Source of the DNA: Triops longicaudatus
Taxonomy: Eukaryota > Arthropoda > Branchiopoda > Notostraca > Triopsidae
DNA: 64,000 nucleotides
Reading direction: 5' to 3'
NCBI GenBank assembly: GCA_022885665.1
Contig: JAGQDJ010000031.1
Span: forward strand, 620,001 to 684,000
Numbering within the stretch: position 1 is the stretch's first letter; the number at the start of each line of letters is the position of its first letter. The notes under the pieces were generated by a model. It ran no database searches. It was given only the letters and a program-made list of their open reading frames with translations, and was not told the DNA's origin. Below are positions 1 through 15,620 of the stretch, in pieces. The translations under genes and the position numbers were made by a program.

Positions 1-3000
1 ATATTTCTAGTGAAATTTCCCTAGTAGTGAGAGGGGTGTACTGAACAGTAATGTTGGAACGAACGTTTTTTAAAAGAATGTAGAGTGAGGGCAAGTGTGC
101 CTATTTGAACATTCTTTCCTTTTTTAAGTTTTGACATAGCTAAGGAAAGAGAAAAGAGAAGTAATTACGCGTTACTAAGAAGCGTTTCCAAGCTTTGCCA
201 TGGGGGTTGCCAAGGGGTATTTAAAAAAGCAACTTGGAGAGAGGAAGGCGAACAAGAAATGTTTCCGCCAATGCGAGGGAATTTCACAGCCGCGAAACTC
301 AGGGTCTGCGACTTGAGATAGAACTGCTTCTTCGCATAAAAATCAGTGAGACAGCACAGACAGGAAGTGATTAATTGTCAAAGGCAACCATGTCCATAAA
401 GTTGAAACCCTGACGAGAAAAATCGCTCCTGTTTTTCGGGAATTTTGGTGTCCAGGAAAATCGGTGCAATTAAGAATAATGACTTCATTGGGAACGGAAG
501 AGAAAAAAATCATGTGGCGTTTTCTTGTTCTACTCGTATGGAAATTTCCTTACTTGCGCCTTAATGCGGAAAGTTGTGACGATGTTAATAAATTAACATT
601 CTCACGTATTTTGTAGATTTTAAAGTAGGGTGAAAATGTATTAAACGTTTTCGCAATTGGTTTTTCTGTTTATAAAATACGGCATTTCTTTGTACAGTGG
701 GATCAATGATCACATTTATTATTTCGTGTTTAAACTTTGCAATCGCACTGTTTATGTGCAATGAGGAAATTTCTCACAAATGTATTTACTGAGTAAAAAT
801 TACTCGTGTAAAATTTCAGTATTAAATCATCAAGTAAGATTAAACAACACCAAATTCTTCCATCTAAGAAGTATAAAAAATTAAAATACTGTAATAAATT
901 CAACATTGATTTCACCTGTCTCTGACCTCTTCTTCGCTAACAGGTCTAAAAAAAATTATCATACAAACGTACCATTTCGTTCTCTGTTCGAACAATCTGA
1001 TATGAAAAGATTTGCTTGTGATTTTTACTCACTGGAGTGCAGTGATGATTTCACGGACAGTTTGGTACGTTATATTGTTCATGATACGTTTTTCACTCTT
1101 TCTTGCTGACAGCTCGCTCATGTATTGCATTTATTATTATTTTTTATAATTAATCCACTCTAGATTTTTATGAAAATAGGGGAGGTATAAATTATCTGAG
1201 ATTAGCATATAAAACCTGGCATTCCAGTTGGAGAAGAAAAGTTGAGGGTTTCTGTTGTCAGAAGTTATGCAATAAACTTTTAGATGCACTCTGAAAGGGA
1301 CAGCATAAAGAGCTTTCGATACGTTTCTTCTTTGACTTTTTTCTTAAAAGGTAAGAAAAGGAAGGAAATGAAATTATTTCCAAAATGAAGGGTCTTTCAG
1401 CGTTGAAGAAATGCATCTTTATAGGTACTTTAACAAAATTCTCGCGTCCCTGTAAGGATACCGTTAAAGAACAAAAGCTAGCGGTTTTGTTTACAACGGT
1501 TGTCGTATTCCGACGCCTTTCTTTGTGTCAAAAATGGTCAAAGAAGTAAGAAGAAAGACATAAGCTGTTTTGTATTTTTGTCTTAAAAGTTTGTGTAAGA
1601 TCAAGAGAAAGTTGGATAAATTGCCTGCTGTTCGTGGATGATCATCATAACTACGTTTTGAGGGGGCGTTATTAGAGAATCACATGACTGGGGAAGGTTT
1701 ACGTTTCTTTTTCTTTCCGGTTTTCTTAGCTGGGACCAAGAAAGTAATTTGTACTGGTGGGTGAAATAGACCTGTTTGGCGGTCCGTTCTTCACTCTCAT
1801 TGTATTGCGGTTATAGCGGGTATTATATCGTAAAGAGGGGCTGGTCTTCAAAAAGAAAGTGACACAAATTGGCGGCCGTAAAGGCTTAAAGGACGTGTAA
1901 CAACAGACGCTTAGTAGAAATGAAAGGTTAAGTTTTGGAGGTCAATAAAACATGGACAGAAATTGTGGGCAGAGTGCCACCTTGTGGATAGGAACACTAT
2001 TGCTGTTTCTTTCTGGTTGACTATATATAAGCAAAAGAAAAAAAAATACCGCAAATACGGCTTGCCCAAATATGAGTTGAAAGAGCTGCAGAATATTAGG
2101 TATCTGATCTCACCACGCAGTCCCTAGGTTGCGTTATGTGGTAGGACATTTCGGTATATTTGCGTTGAATTTGACATGTGGTCCGTAGTCTGCGAAGAAG
2201 CAATTTAAAGATATGCGCGCCTAAATGCCACATCTTCTTGGTATTATTTTAAGAATATTCGGTTAATTCAAGGGCCGAAATGTGAAGCCATTCGTAATTC
2301 TGCAGTGCACTGTATTGCTCTTGCTTTACTTCAGTGTCTTTTTAAACTTTCCTAGACTATCCTGTAGTCTTACTTTCGACACTATTTAAGTCACTTCTGG
2401 AATTCATTTTTTTTCTATGATGGATACTGTTTTTCATAGAAGAACCCCTAGGAAACGTTCTGTTTAGCGCCATTCGTTGCAATTTTATACCCATATTTCT
2501 GTGCGTATTAGTCTAAGAGATTACGACGGATGACATATTTAGGGAAAAATCCTAAAATCGTAAAGTACGTGCACTTTTCAAATACTTGTCGAGTAGTCTT
2601 AAAGTGCAGATGTTGACCCTTATATCAAGCCAGTCGTTTAAGTCTTTATGCAATTGATACATGTTTTCATGAATTATGTATTTCTGCCGAGTTTTTCACA
2701 TTTTACAGTTATTACCATGTTTACTTGCAGTACGAGTGATTCAAACGGTGCAGTTTGACCTTATTTTTATGTCTTCGGTAAGCTTACCGCTCCAGCTACC
2801 CTTAGCATGTCTTTTAGCTCTGATAGCATTTGCCGTAGTAAGGCAGATTTTCCAGTTTTCAATCTCACGATATAAAAGATATCTCCACCGGCTCCAGCAG
2901 TAAGGAACATTAATTACACAATAAAAAGTACCGATTCCATGTACCGAGAAAGCGAAATAGCCCCAGTCTTAGTACAGTCTACGTTTTATTACTACCAACC

Positions 3001-6000
3001 AAAGTCTCGAATCCTAGATTACTCTGCGGCGAAACTTTCCTCCTTCCTCACCCTTCACTCCCTCTCTTATTTCCTTTTTTCTCTGTAGAATAGACGGGGT
3101 TATTAAAGGTACAAATGACAGTCGTAATAATGGATGAGGCACTGTTTCAACTTCTCCTCAAGAGAAGTAAAAACCTTTCCATCGCTAGTTATTTCCGTCC
3201 AGGTTGGCTTTAGGTACCGGCCGGTAGAAAAAAACATGCCATCTAAGGTGCTTTTTTCCACCCAGTAGGTTGTGATTCGCTCTTCTCGTTCTCTCGGAAA
3301 AAGACAATAACCGCGAGAAGGGAGAAAAGAGAAGAGCGATAGGAACACTTAATAATCTCTTACCCTTCTACCAAACCATTGCCATCCCTCTCAACCTCCA
3401 ATGCACTTTAAAAAAAAAATAATCTGTTGAAATACTCAGGCAACATGCCAAACAAACTTTCATCCACTCTAGCTGGTCGGAAAACGGCGAGAAGCGAAAA
3501 GTGTTATCTTTATTTTCTTTCCAACGCCTAAGAGAGAAAATCGTTTGACAAATAAACTTTCGCGTTGAGACTAGTAATTAAAACGCAGGCATACAGGCAC
3601 ATACACGTTAAGTGGAAGGAAAACAAAGAAAAGACAAGATAAGAACAAGATAGAGTGTTGGTTCATGTCAGCAATGGGAATAAACGCGAGTCTGAAGACA
3701 AGCTTTCGTCATATGTCGCTCCTTTTCTTGCGTAATGGATGAAATTAGATTAGTGAGGAAAGAATGGCATCCTTCAGTACTACTAAGACCGTTTGGTTTT
3801 TTTACGACAAAGAGATTGGGACGATCGAAGAGCTTGCTGCTTTTCACAAAATGAGATGGATTGGTAATAGCAACCTACGCCGAAGACTTTTCTTTTTAAA
3901 TAAAAAGGAAGAAAAGTATAAAGTACTTCGGCGGTGTGTTGTAAGCTTTTTAAGAGTTGAATTCTTTAGCTCTTGTCTAGAAAAATTAAGCAATTAGTAT
4001 TTAAGAAAGGTGGATCAACTTAAAAAAGGCTTATTAAAGCAGTATATCACGTGCTCAGGAATATTCAGGTGCAAAAAAAAATAAAATAAGGCAAACTGGA
4101 AAGTATTACAGGCGTAGGTCAACGAATAGTTTATGACGCAGATAGTACATGTGGCTATCTTATGGTAAACTAATTAACGGTTATTAAAAATTCACAGAAG
4201 TTCTGTGTCACCAAAGAGATTGCGCAGTGTTATTGCAATGCCTCACTTCCATACACGTCTACGCGTGGCGGGGCCTAGCAGCTGTTGCCGAAGAGCTTAG
4301 ACCCCTTTTTTATTGATTCTACGTGAGCAGTGCCGGCTACCACTTTTAACGCAGTTTCGTGGGGTCTTTAAAAATGTCTCGATTTTTACATTTTATTAAC
4401 TGCGGATTTGCGGTGTGTTGTGTTTCAAGGATCTAGTCATGCCCTAGTTTTTGTAAGTACATGACTAGATTAAGAATATATGAAAATAAGCGAAGAGTGT
4501 CGATATACTTCAGTTTGGTAAGGTTTCTTTCGTACATGTAATGAATTTTCGATACTTTATCAGATTCACTGTAACGTTGTGTAAAGCTAATATTTTTTAG
4601 AGTTAAAATTCAATTGTTATTACGAATAGTTTTCCCCCACATTATGATCAATAACATCTCAGATATCGTATTTGTTGCTTTCGGGCCAAATAATACGCAC
4701 ACCACGTAAAAAAAGTTCTTCTTAGCAAATCTCTCTAAATGTCTCCATCTCACTAGATTTAACAGCCTTGTTTTCGCTGAACCAATGAACAGCGTAAAGG
4801 AAAGAAATTACTAATACGAGTACCTTTCTAACAAACAGACTAGACCAGGAAATCCACAAAAGCAAGCACTTGTAAACAAACGTATTTGATGTTGAACTCT
4901 AGGCAGTTGTCACGAGAATAGCACCTTTGACACGTTACGTATTGGTAATGAGATATTTCACAGCTTACAAAAATTAAATTCTACACGGGCTGTAGCAAAA
5001 ATACCTCCCAAACTTCGAAGCTTAATTAAAAGTACAGTAAGCGCTAGCAAAATTTATTTCCTATAGAGGATGCGATGCCATTCAGTTTTACGTAACCTTG
5101 AAAATTCTGTCATCCTAATTCTGAAAGCTATTGCACGTTTGCCGGGGAGACTAATTTGATTATTTATGAACCGCTGAGCGCGTATTGCGCTGGTATTGCT
5201 ACAATATTTGGTAGATGATAGCATTGTACCCTAAAAGTGGTATTGTGGTAATTAGATTATGTTTCTAGTCTTATTTTAAAAATCAGACCCAGAAAAAATG
5301 CGCACATTTTGAGAATGGGTGAAATCCATGCCACCCACGCCATCGCTGCACAGGAGGAGCAAGGGATGTGGAAATAGCGCTTGCAGCCTTGAATATCCTT
5401 TCTGAAAGCCACCCATGTCTACCTATGGGCGATTGTGTCTCAAAAGTATATGGAGACGAAAATTGTATAAAATGCACTTCAAGATTCCAAAGAAAAGTTT
5501 TTTTTTGTAGCGTTTGAGGCATATTTTTATTACTTTGCAAATCGGGAGGTGTCTCTGGTCCATCTGTATTATATTTAGCTACTCAGAATATTCCATTATA
5601 ACAACTTTCTTCAGAACCCTTGTTTTTTTAATTGGCAATACATTTCATTATGCCACGTTGTGTAGATTTAGGAAACTTGGGACGCCGTCACTGCTAAAAA
5701 AAAATCGTTATCTTAACAACAAGTGTCAGTCTTCCACACAGTTAAAACGGATACTAGAAATTGTTTTTTTTTTTTTTTTACAAAATTCCAGAAATTGTTA
5801 TTTTCCCCTTAAAATTGACAGCTGTCTCAGAAGTTGGTTTGCTCTTCTCAGTTTTAGGGCAACCGGCGCTCATAACTCGTAGCTTAAGCTCAAAGACGAC
5901 GATCTCACCTGTATTGTCAGTACCTTTCCCAAAACAACAGTAGACTATCGCAAGCTTAGGTTGTTCAAATTGCTAGGAACTGGTTTTTACACGTAATGCT

Positions 6001-9000
6001 AATAGTATGTATGAGTTCCGTCAGGGGGACGCAACCAAGGTTGGGGGGATGACAGTGTTTCGTTGTTACTAGCAGGGCAAGTTTTAAGGACTGCTCAGCT
6101 TTTTGCAGCTAATAAATTAAAATAATGTGTCTAAATAATTCACAAACTAACCCTTTGTGCAAATATTCAGTTGTAAATAAAATTTCAGGGGAAATATTTT
6201 TGTAAAAAAATGGACTTATATTTCAAAATTATATATTTTAATATACAAACGTTTCGTAATTTAGTCGTAAAAAACGAAGAATTATAAACACTAGTTAATG
6301 GCGCTGATAGCCCTTATTCGGTATTAAATACTACCGATTTTGGGGTTTCGTGAATACCAATTTGTGAGGGTTGCTTGTACCGTTTTTAGCAAAGAAGCCC
6401 CAGATTTTTTTTCAGGTGTTTAAAATACCTCTAGCCTGGCTCCTGCTGTTTTTTTTTTATTTTTATTAAAGATGGGGGACTTTTCTTACAGTGCAGTGTT
6501 CTGACAATATTACGGTTTGTTTTGAATGTACAAATCTGAACCCAATAGTCCTAAGCCTGCTTATAATTTCCCAACCTCCCAAATCTAACAATTACCGAAC
6601 ATCGTGCAAGCCTTGATAGAAGCCATTTCTCCTGGAATGAAAGAAGTTTAAAACTAGCAATCCTCTATCTCCCTCTGTCCTCTGTCAGCCACCAAAATTT
6701 TCCCAGCCACCAAATTTCCGAGACGGGGCTGATCAGCAGTCGTAAAAGTGTAGCTTGTGTACCATACAGAAAAGAGTACCGGTAGGGTTCGTCTGCTTTA
6801 ATCGTGCCGACTACATGGAAAGTGTGCATGTTACGCCTATCTCCTTACGAACATCCCGAATTCCATTTGGCTCTTTCTGCGAAAAAGCGTCCCTAGCACT
6901 CAACTGCTCTGTCCTCTTTTATAATACACAACTCCATTCACACCAATTCTCTTACTTAGTCTGCGACTATTATCGTATTTCTCTTTCACCACCAGACTCT
7001 CTATGTCCGTATCCATTTCGTTATTGCGCGGTGTGTTCACCGTCACCCTCATAAAGGGAAAAAGTAATTTTCAAACATACGCTCAGTATCTCAAATCCTC
7101 TTTTTCTAATCCCCCCGCCATTTTTTAAGGGAGCAACGATGAGAGAACTTTTGTCTCCCTTTAAGTTAAGGAAACCCCGGGGTTAAATACAGGAAGCTCT
7201 ATTGAATTTATGTAATTCTACCACTTTTTTCTACGAAAGCTGGGTAATTTATTTCTGTTTCTTTCTTAGGGAACTCCCTTCCTGTTCCATTGTAGTTTCC
7301 TTTAGCAGTGTGTTCGTTTCTTTTTTTTTTCTTGAACTTTTCTCTAATCAATAAGTATAGAGCTGTTAGGCCTTTGCTTGTGTAGAAGGGAAGTTGAATC
7401 TTTGTTGCGTGAAATGTCTCTTTTTGCCCTTTTAATAATATCAGAACCAAGTGTTTTTTTCTGACAAACAGTATAAATATTGATTAGCTTTTATTCAATT
7501 GATAAGGCGCTGCAGCCGAAGCTAAAAACGTTGATGACAATGGAAACGAAACTTCAAGATGGTCTCTATGACTCTTTTTGTGGAGATTGGTTCTCAAAGA
7601 AAGCGAAAGGGTTGCTCGGAGACTGAGAAAATGGTTCCGTGCAGCAGCAGCTGGCATCAACGAATATGACAGATTTTCTTGGCTACGCCTTCCATATCAA
7701 CTTTTTTTTTCTCCTATGCATCCAAATAAAAACGAGCTTTGCCAATAAATTTGATTATCTTTTCCTCAAGCATAATTCCTTCTTATTTTGTGTGATCTTT
7801 CCTCCCTAGAAAAGAAGATAAAATGAATTATGTTGGAAGACAAAGTGGGTAAATGCGATGGTAATACGAAACTGGAAAACTGGAGTTATTCCTGAATAAA
7901 GAAAGAGAAGGAAGTGTTGTGGACATGGTGTTTAGGATAAACTTTGTTGAAAACTCGATTACTTTTGGATTTTCTCGGTTTTCTAGATTTCTTTGTCAAA
8001 AAACATTCTCAGTTTGGTTTACGTAATATTTAGAATTACATGTTTTGGGTAAGGTCGTTTCTGCTTAGCCATTTACACACATGTTGGATATGTTGGAAGC
8101 AAAAGATGAAGGTAACTTGTGCGATCATAAGATTCGTTCTGCTTGTTGTTCTCACTTTCACGTGTTTGCGTGTGTGAGTAAAGATTGAGGCCAGACACTA
8201 AAAAAAGAGGACCGACAACGGGGTGAAAAAGAGAAAAGGTACCAAAAATAAGTCTATTCCGAGAGGGAGGAGAGTTTTTGAGTTGTGAAATGGGATCTAT
8301 CTCATGATACAAATGACTCTCTTTCGCTCATTGGACGCCGCAAGAAGAAAGACTCATTTTTCTTTTCAGAAAACTTCCAGGAGTTTTCTTCATACTTACC
8401 CGTCTTTGTTCTTAAGATGTTAGCCAAAGCGTTGTAGCAGACAAGAGGAACGTGAAAAATGACCCAATCTTCTTGTCGAGGTACTGCTCAGGTTGCTCTG
8501 TGCTGCACCCCTTTGGTACATTTTTAACTTGTAATGCTTTGAGCAGCACTGCACCCATTCTTATAGGCTCCTTTTTTAAAAAAATTGCCCCACTGAATTG
8601 AGCTACTGAAAAAAACGCTACTGGGAGGCAAACGTCCTGGAATGCCTTAAGGAATTCTTCACACGATTTTTTATGAGTACCTTTTTCCGTCGCTTGAATT
8701 GCATCTTCCATGTTTGGTGGTACGGTTCCTAGAGGATTCAAAAAGCCAAACTTCAGGAGGAGTAAATGTAAATCGCTAGAAATGCGTAAAAAGATTAACA
8801 TGTCATAAAATGCAGTTTAGTAGTTCTTGTACGAGTTCTCATCAGTATGTCTAATGCGCAAATTTTAACTCGCACGTGTAAACAATTGTGAAAAAGTTTT
8901 ATATATAAGAGTTTATATTCAACGAAGCCTCTTTCTCGCTCGGTAACATAACTTGAACTTTCTTAAAAGTTCTCGAAAGAGTTTTGAACGATCTTTCAGA

Positions 9001-12000
9001 TGTAGAACTTGGATAGAATTTTTTAAGTAATATGAAGTTCAAATGCTTTGGCTGGCAAGTTATCGTTTGGGTTAACATGGGTGGTAAGTTTAAATTTCTG
9101 GAAGCTGGCTACATGAAAGTAAGTAAGAACTAATGGAAACAGTAGTATAATTCATCACCTCCGCGATGGAAGTGCATGGGAGTGCAAAAATGTTAAGCAA
9201 AGATTTTTGTAGTGAACTTTCGCATTTGAAGGGGGTTGATCCACTTACAAGGTCCCTGAAATTTCTTTTGAATTTCTGCTTCAGTAAGCGAAGTGCCCCA
9301 GAAAGTACAGAAGAAGAGAAATTATAGAGTAGGAATGCGTGTTTTGCTTAGGTGCCACTAACTCACGATACTAAGGAAACGTTTGCTCCTCTCTCGGGTA
9401 TAATTTATGAAGCTAGGAAAAAAGGGTTAGTTGAAGAGTTGGAGGACGAAGAGGGCAGGGGCGTAGCCTCCAAAGAAAATGTATCCTGCTTGTTGCCGTT
9501 GTATTGTTAAGATCGCGAGTCACGGACGGGCTGTCTTTCTACGTGAGAATTGCTAGGCTGCCGCGACAAACACATAACAATAGTTGTTGACGCAAAACCT
9601 TACTCTGTCTTACAACTCCGCAGTCCATCCATAACAATTAGATGGTCAATATTTTGGGTTGAGGATAACAAGGCGGAAAGGAAAAAATTTCATACACCAA
9701 GCTGGTGTTTCTCTCCTGCTTTTTATCGTCTTTATGGATCAGTGTTGAGCAAAACAGATCTGAGCCCTCTTCACAAACGCCAATTTACTTCCATTTCGCT
9801 GCTAGCAACAATGGGACATGTCGCAAGAAACAGTGTTCTCAATTTGTGCACAAAAACGATTTTGCAGTTCCCTTTCGCTAACAATTCTGAAGTAATACAA
9901 AGCACGTAAGGAAGGAGAAATTTATTTTAAAAATTCTGACGCGGTTCGCTCCAAGAGGTTCGCAGATTCTGCGATAGAACTGTACACCGTATATTATGCG
10001 TTTGAGGATTGCGGTTGTTGGAGAGAATACGTAGTATTTAGGCTCATTATTTTATTTATTTTTCGTTTTAGACATTGCCATGTGAACTGAGTCCAGTTGC
10101 TTTCAAGGCAGTAAACTGCTTCTTGCTTTCTCAGTACTAGGGGGTTGAACCCTTGTAGATTATTGCATTTATTACCCGGTAACCCGCTTGCCTGACCCCT
10201 ATCGGGGTCTCTATTTGTCTTACGGGACGCGTGCTCTTTACTTGAGCGAATACAGCACTCCGGACGTGTTATTGGGTACTGTATGCAAGCAAAACCGAGA
10301 ACGAAAAGTACTGCAGCTCAGTCTGGGGAGAGGACTGTTACACTTGATTCAGAGGCTGCGGGAGAGCAGGCGAGGGGGCTGTCGCAAATTAGAATTAGAC
10401 CAATTAGCCATGCTGCCATCCGATCCTCGCGTCAAATTCTCCATCAAGCTCGTGCTTACTGGTATAACGGCAGTCAAAAGAGGGTAGGAATGACGGAAGA
10501 AATCTTTTCTGTCAGGCAGCGTAGTTCATTAATTTCATAGAGCACCCCTCGCTTTCACCCCTTTCACACCAGGCTATAAAACTTTGGTCGACAACATTTC
10601 TTCCTTTCCTTCTTGTGTTCTTAGCCGTCTATGTCTACGATCTGAGCTAGGAGTACATTCCAGCATTTTTTCTTCTTCTTTGTTGTTGTCTTGCACTTGA
10701 GAGGGCTAAGGGGGTGAAAATGCAGGGTGCGAGAAGCGTCAAATTTTAGGCATGGCTCCCTGGTGGGCCAAATGCCAAGGGACTTTAATTGAAATGGAAG
10801 GAAGTTTTCCTTTACCGGTAGTTAACAGCTTTAATGATGATTAAAGCCAGTCGATTCGCAGCGTGGGTTCGCCTTCCTGCACGATCTGCGGGAGTGTGTG
10901 TGACTTTGATCAGCTGCTGAGTGAAGGTACGTCCTGGGGATTCCACATTTGTCTCAATACTTTTTAATTTACTTATTTTTTGTCAGACGTGTTCGTTCAA
11001 AAGATTACAGTATGGCTGTCGTTCACAGCTGCGCAGAATTTTTGCCCATCGCGGGCCAACTATCTATAATAACCCTATGACCCCCTTTGTTTTTGCAACG
11101 TTTCGTTCCCAGCAATAAATCTCTGCTTTCCTTTTGTGTTAGCCGACATGAAGGAAATCCATTTTCTCTTAAACGAAATTTTTTAATTATTTTTAGTTCC
11201 TTTGTTACTCTCCTTATTGGTACTTAACTGCTATTTTATACAATGAATTATTGCTGTGGTATGATTCTTTATTTCTACGTTTCTTACTGTTTATATTTTT
11301 TTACTATTTTCTTCCGAATTATTTCTCCTTTTTTTACGTCTGTAGGTAAATTCATATAAGGATTATTGCTTTGAGTCTGTTCGGAAAGTTGTAGCGAAAC
11401 GTCTTTTTTTCGCAACAAAATTCTATATGCGCACATTCATGTGACCTCGTTTCCTGTTTGGCACGGCAGCCGAACTTGGTCCGCGTACTTCTTCCCAGCA
11501 TATTTTTTGGTTTATTTTTGTTATGAAGCGGAGGGTTAGAAAGGAAAGGATCCCAAAGTTTATGCAGATAGTTTGTGCGAAATGCGACGAGGTCTGGGAA
11601 CGGAGCGATATGAACTTTTTCACTCCTTTTTTGTCTTCTTTTGTACATAAGAAAGAATTGTGCTCCTCTCGTATCAATTCGGCCCCCAAGATTGTGTCAG
11701 CTTCTTTTTTTTCCTATCCCGTGAGCATGTTTTGTAACGTTCTTAGAACTTCTATTATTTGAGAATATTGTAAACGGTCTCCCACTTTTGGTCCTGAAAT
11801 GCGATCGTTTATCTTCCTCAAATCAGATTACATCCTATGTTAGTCCAAGTTAAGGGAAGTTCCAAATCTTTCGGACACGTTGGTGCAACTTTTAAGGCAG
11901 GATGTCATTAAAATGGAAGACATGAGATGACAGTCACAACGACCTGGGATAATCGAATTGTGGATTCTCAGGAATAAAAAAAGGGTTGTCAGATTCACTA

Positions 12001-15000
12001 CATGCCTCGTCAGAGTTTTGCTTTTCACCTTGCTGGCGAGCAATTTCTTTTCATGAGTGGCATTTTTGAAAATATTACTTTACTGAGAGATCGGGCATGA
12101 GCATAGATCATCGCCGTCTCCATGGAGTCTTACATGGCAACAAGGACGTTTTACTAGTACAGACATACCAATAATTATTAACTCGTTTATTTGGTACAGT
12201 GACTATTCAGAATATTTGCATGGATATGGAAGAAGCGGTCTAAAATTTAAGATATTATATTGATTGCAGAATTACACACTTTATTTATTTAGTTATAAAG
12301 AAATTGAACTTATGCTTGGTCATATCTTCCTTGTTAATACCAGTCTAATATTCTTCCGAAGTTAAAGTTAGACAACCAATTAACACAAAAATTAACGCCT
12401 AGTGAACGCTATTGAAATGCCTTCGTTCTTGATACATACGAAGTTAACGCGCAACTCTTCTCTGTGCAACCATGAGCGACTTAATTAGGCGTGCAATTAA
12501 CTTAAGCCGAGTTTGAAATAAGAGGTCCAAGGTGCCACACAATCCTTTGCTACTGTCATAAAAAAAAACTTTTTTTGTGATTGGGTATAAAATCGGCTTT
12601 TCTTGTCAAATAGAATCGTATACCACTCATGTCACTTCAAAGACGTAAACTACACTATTGTAGTGCATTTCTTATAGTACCTCACGTCTTTTTCTGTGCA
12701 TGCTGTTGTGGTCCAACCGGAGGACATTTTATCTTGACATACACTGAAGACCCAAATCCTTTTACTGAAAGGATTGAAGAAGATAGGCTGTGTGTATTTA
12801 GCCCTTTGCTTCCTTTTCCAGCCTCTGTCAGTGCTATACATGGCCCCAGTACATACAAAAGCCTTCAGCTGTCGATAAGTCTCTCGGTATCGTACTGAGC
12901 CGGATTTTTTCTTCTCCTCTTTGGGCGGCTAAAGAAGAGGTGTGTTGGGGGAAATGGGGAAACAAGGCGGAAATCTTCGTGGCTGAAAGGAAATAGGCCT
13001 TATGCCAGTTAATGGATGGGATTTTTTTTTTCTCCTTTCGGACTCCACAACGAGTTTAGCAGGAGATGTTCATCTTCAGTGTCTTCTGCACAGAATAGTA
13101 TTTTTGATACTAAAGCAAACTCGATGTAAAAGAAGCTCTATACGAATTTTTTTTCCTTCATATTCTACGTACTTTTACTTTTTTAGGTGTTCCGTTCCAA
13201 CTGCTTCGAGATGTTAACTTTAATGAGCGGAAAATTTAATTGAAAAAGTGGGCTTGCAAAAAGAGTGGCTATGTTGTGTTTCCTTTGAAGGTTTTCTTTG
13301 AAGAGTTGTGCAGGTGGAGAGCTTTTTAATCCTAACGTGTTCTGATGTTAAATTGGCTCCTTCGTTGAGAAAGTCAGAGCTCCTGGGTATTTTCCAGAGT
13401 AATTTTGTTTTTGTATCTTTCTGTGCAGTGCGAGGAGATAATTCAATAGTTTTGAGGAGAAAACCGGTGAATGCTGGAAATTCTAATTATTTATTTCCTA
13501 TAAATATCTTCAGTACGTTTCTTGTTTGAAAATTACAGCTCCTTTTTGAGAACATTATGTTTTGTTATTTCAAAAAGAAAAGCAGTCCCTTGAGTTCAAG
13601 ACAAATAACTACCACACTTTCTCATTAATTTTAAGAAGTGGAAGTATTCCAATTTTTTTTTTTCGAGAAGCTCAAATAAAGTACTATGCGTTATAATCGA
13701 ATACACAATTTACATGCTATTTTTCGGATCACGTTTTAAAAACGCCGTTCGCGCAGTTTAATTGGTGAGAAGTACTTATTTTGAGAGGTTAAAGTGAATT
13801 TATATGAGTGATAGTATTGTAGAGAAAAACTTCTGCTGCATTGCTAATCATAATTCGTATTATGAGGTCGGAAACGCTGGTTAAGATTTAAAATACACTG
13901 CTTATGAAGGCGAAGCTTGCTCACACAATTAAGCTTTTTTGTGGGTCTGCGTGAAAGAAAATTGAGAGGATTCCTTTTGCATACCTCAGTAAGAGACAGA
14001 AGAAGTTGTATCTTCTATTCATACACCTGGTTTGAGTTTTTGTGTAAATTGGAAGCTAAAGTTTTCTATTTTGGTAGCACAGAAGACTGTGCCAGGAGCC
14101 AATTTCTAACTTGCACGTAAAATAATTGTTTCTTCCTATATCAAACAATAAGAACTAGGGAACGAAAAGCTTTTAGCAATTTGCACTTTTAGGGGAAGTT
14201 ATATCTCCTTGAATTAAAAAAAAATATATATCTTATTCAAGAGGAAGCAAATGCATCATGTATAATCCAAAATACACCGTGGAATGTAATGTTTAAAAGA
14301 CACGCGCAGTATTTTCTAGAAAGGAAAGGTGACAGTAGAAAGGCATGGGCTGTGAAGGTACTCGGGAACCGTTCGTTCGCAATCCTTGTAAGAGAGGAAA
14401 TGATACAGAAAAATACAAATTTTCTCAGCAGCTCTCTGAACCTTGTACTGTGAAGCAATTTTAAGCTCTTGGAAAGGGAAGAAGGCTGACTTTCAATATT
14501 CTGTATTTTTCTTCGCTGTGTTTAGTATACCGTTTCAGCCAAATAGAACGAAACAAAATCTTATCTCTGTGTTTAAAGAACCAAAACTAATATAAAAGTC
14601 CTATATGCAAATAGGACATGTTTACTTCTGTGCACAGTATTTTAAAAATAAGTAGGCTAGTAGCAGTGGAAACAAAGTACAAACGTAGAGAAACGTGTAT
14701 AATAGCTGTATGATATGTATGTGAAGCTCTTGATTACCGGATTGTTAACTTTATTCCTGCTTGAAAAATCCGTGATGCGTCACTGCGCGGATTGCGTTAC
14801 TTTATTTGAGGTGGGGTCAAGTGGAACAAAATTCCTTGGTAATTTTTGCAGCTAGAACTGTACGTTTTGTGTTGTTGCATTCTGGTGACGTGATTCTGAA
14901 TATTATGGTTCTGCCCTTTGTGTTGGAGCATTTGTTGAGTTAATCGAGTTTTAATTACTATTTTTCTTGAAAATTAGCTCTGAGCTCGAATTCTTCCAAG

Positions 15001-15499
15001 TTGAACTCCGAACTTTACGAAAAGAAAATAATAATAATAATATCTCCGCGCGTTCCTATCATAGCTGTTAATTACCCATCCATTAACTTGCTTAACAGCC
15101 TCGTCTTTTGGAATGGAGATGATTCTTGTTATATGCTAACTAATGTTTCCGCTCGTATGTGCCTTTGTTTCTACGAATATTTAAAAGTTTTGGTTTCTTT
15201 CGAGAAAAACGTTGAATTCATACATGTGTAAAAGGCTACTAACTAGTTTATTGCATTAAATTACTCTTTAGAACTAATCTAACTTTTAACAAATTCAAGA
15301 ACTAATTTGTAATTATTTACTAACCTCTTGCAGAGTGCGTAGGAATATGTTTGTGCTTTGATTTCTCTTGCAGAGCTTAAGTGAGAAGAATGGAAATCTT
15401 CATGAATAAGAAATTTTGGATTCTAACAGCTTTTGTTTATAAAAATGCATCGTAACAAATAAAGTCTAGCATCCACCATCTTAAAAAATGACTGAAAAC

Positions 15500-15620
15500 A
15501 CATTGATAATTCATTATTATGCAGTAAGTGTCCGTGGCGACAGTTTTTATGGTAATCAATGTCCACGGATACTTACTACATAATAATGAATACCTCGACA
15601 ATGCATTGATAATTCTGCCT
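15500..15620. repeat. Fold-back repeat, copy 1 (MITE-like)
   Basis: A 28-base arm at 15510-15537 is matched by its reverse complement at 15563-15590 with two mismatches, leaving a 25-base spacer. The left half, read on the minus strand, also matches the sequence at about 16211-16260. The right arm and the following TACCTCGACA match 16241-16271 on the plus strand. The shape, two inverted partial copies of one unit, is that of a nested or fold-back non-autonomous element. No transposase is nearby and no target duplication was identified. Confidence 0.55.

Noticed and set aside
8412..8801. 129-codon open frame on the minus strand
   Set aside because: No recognisable motif, no compatible splice partners, and several longer-than-average chance frames are expected in 64 kb.
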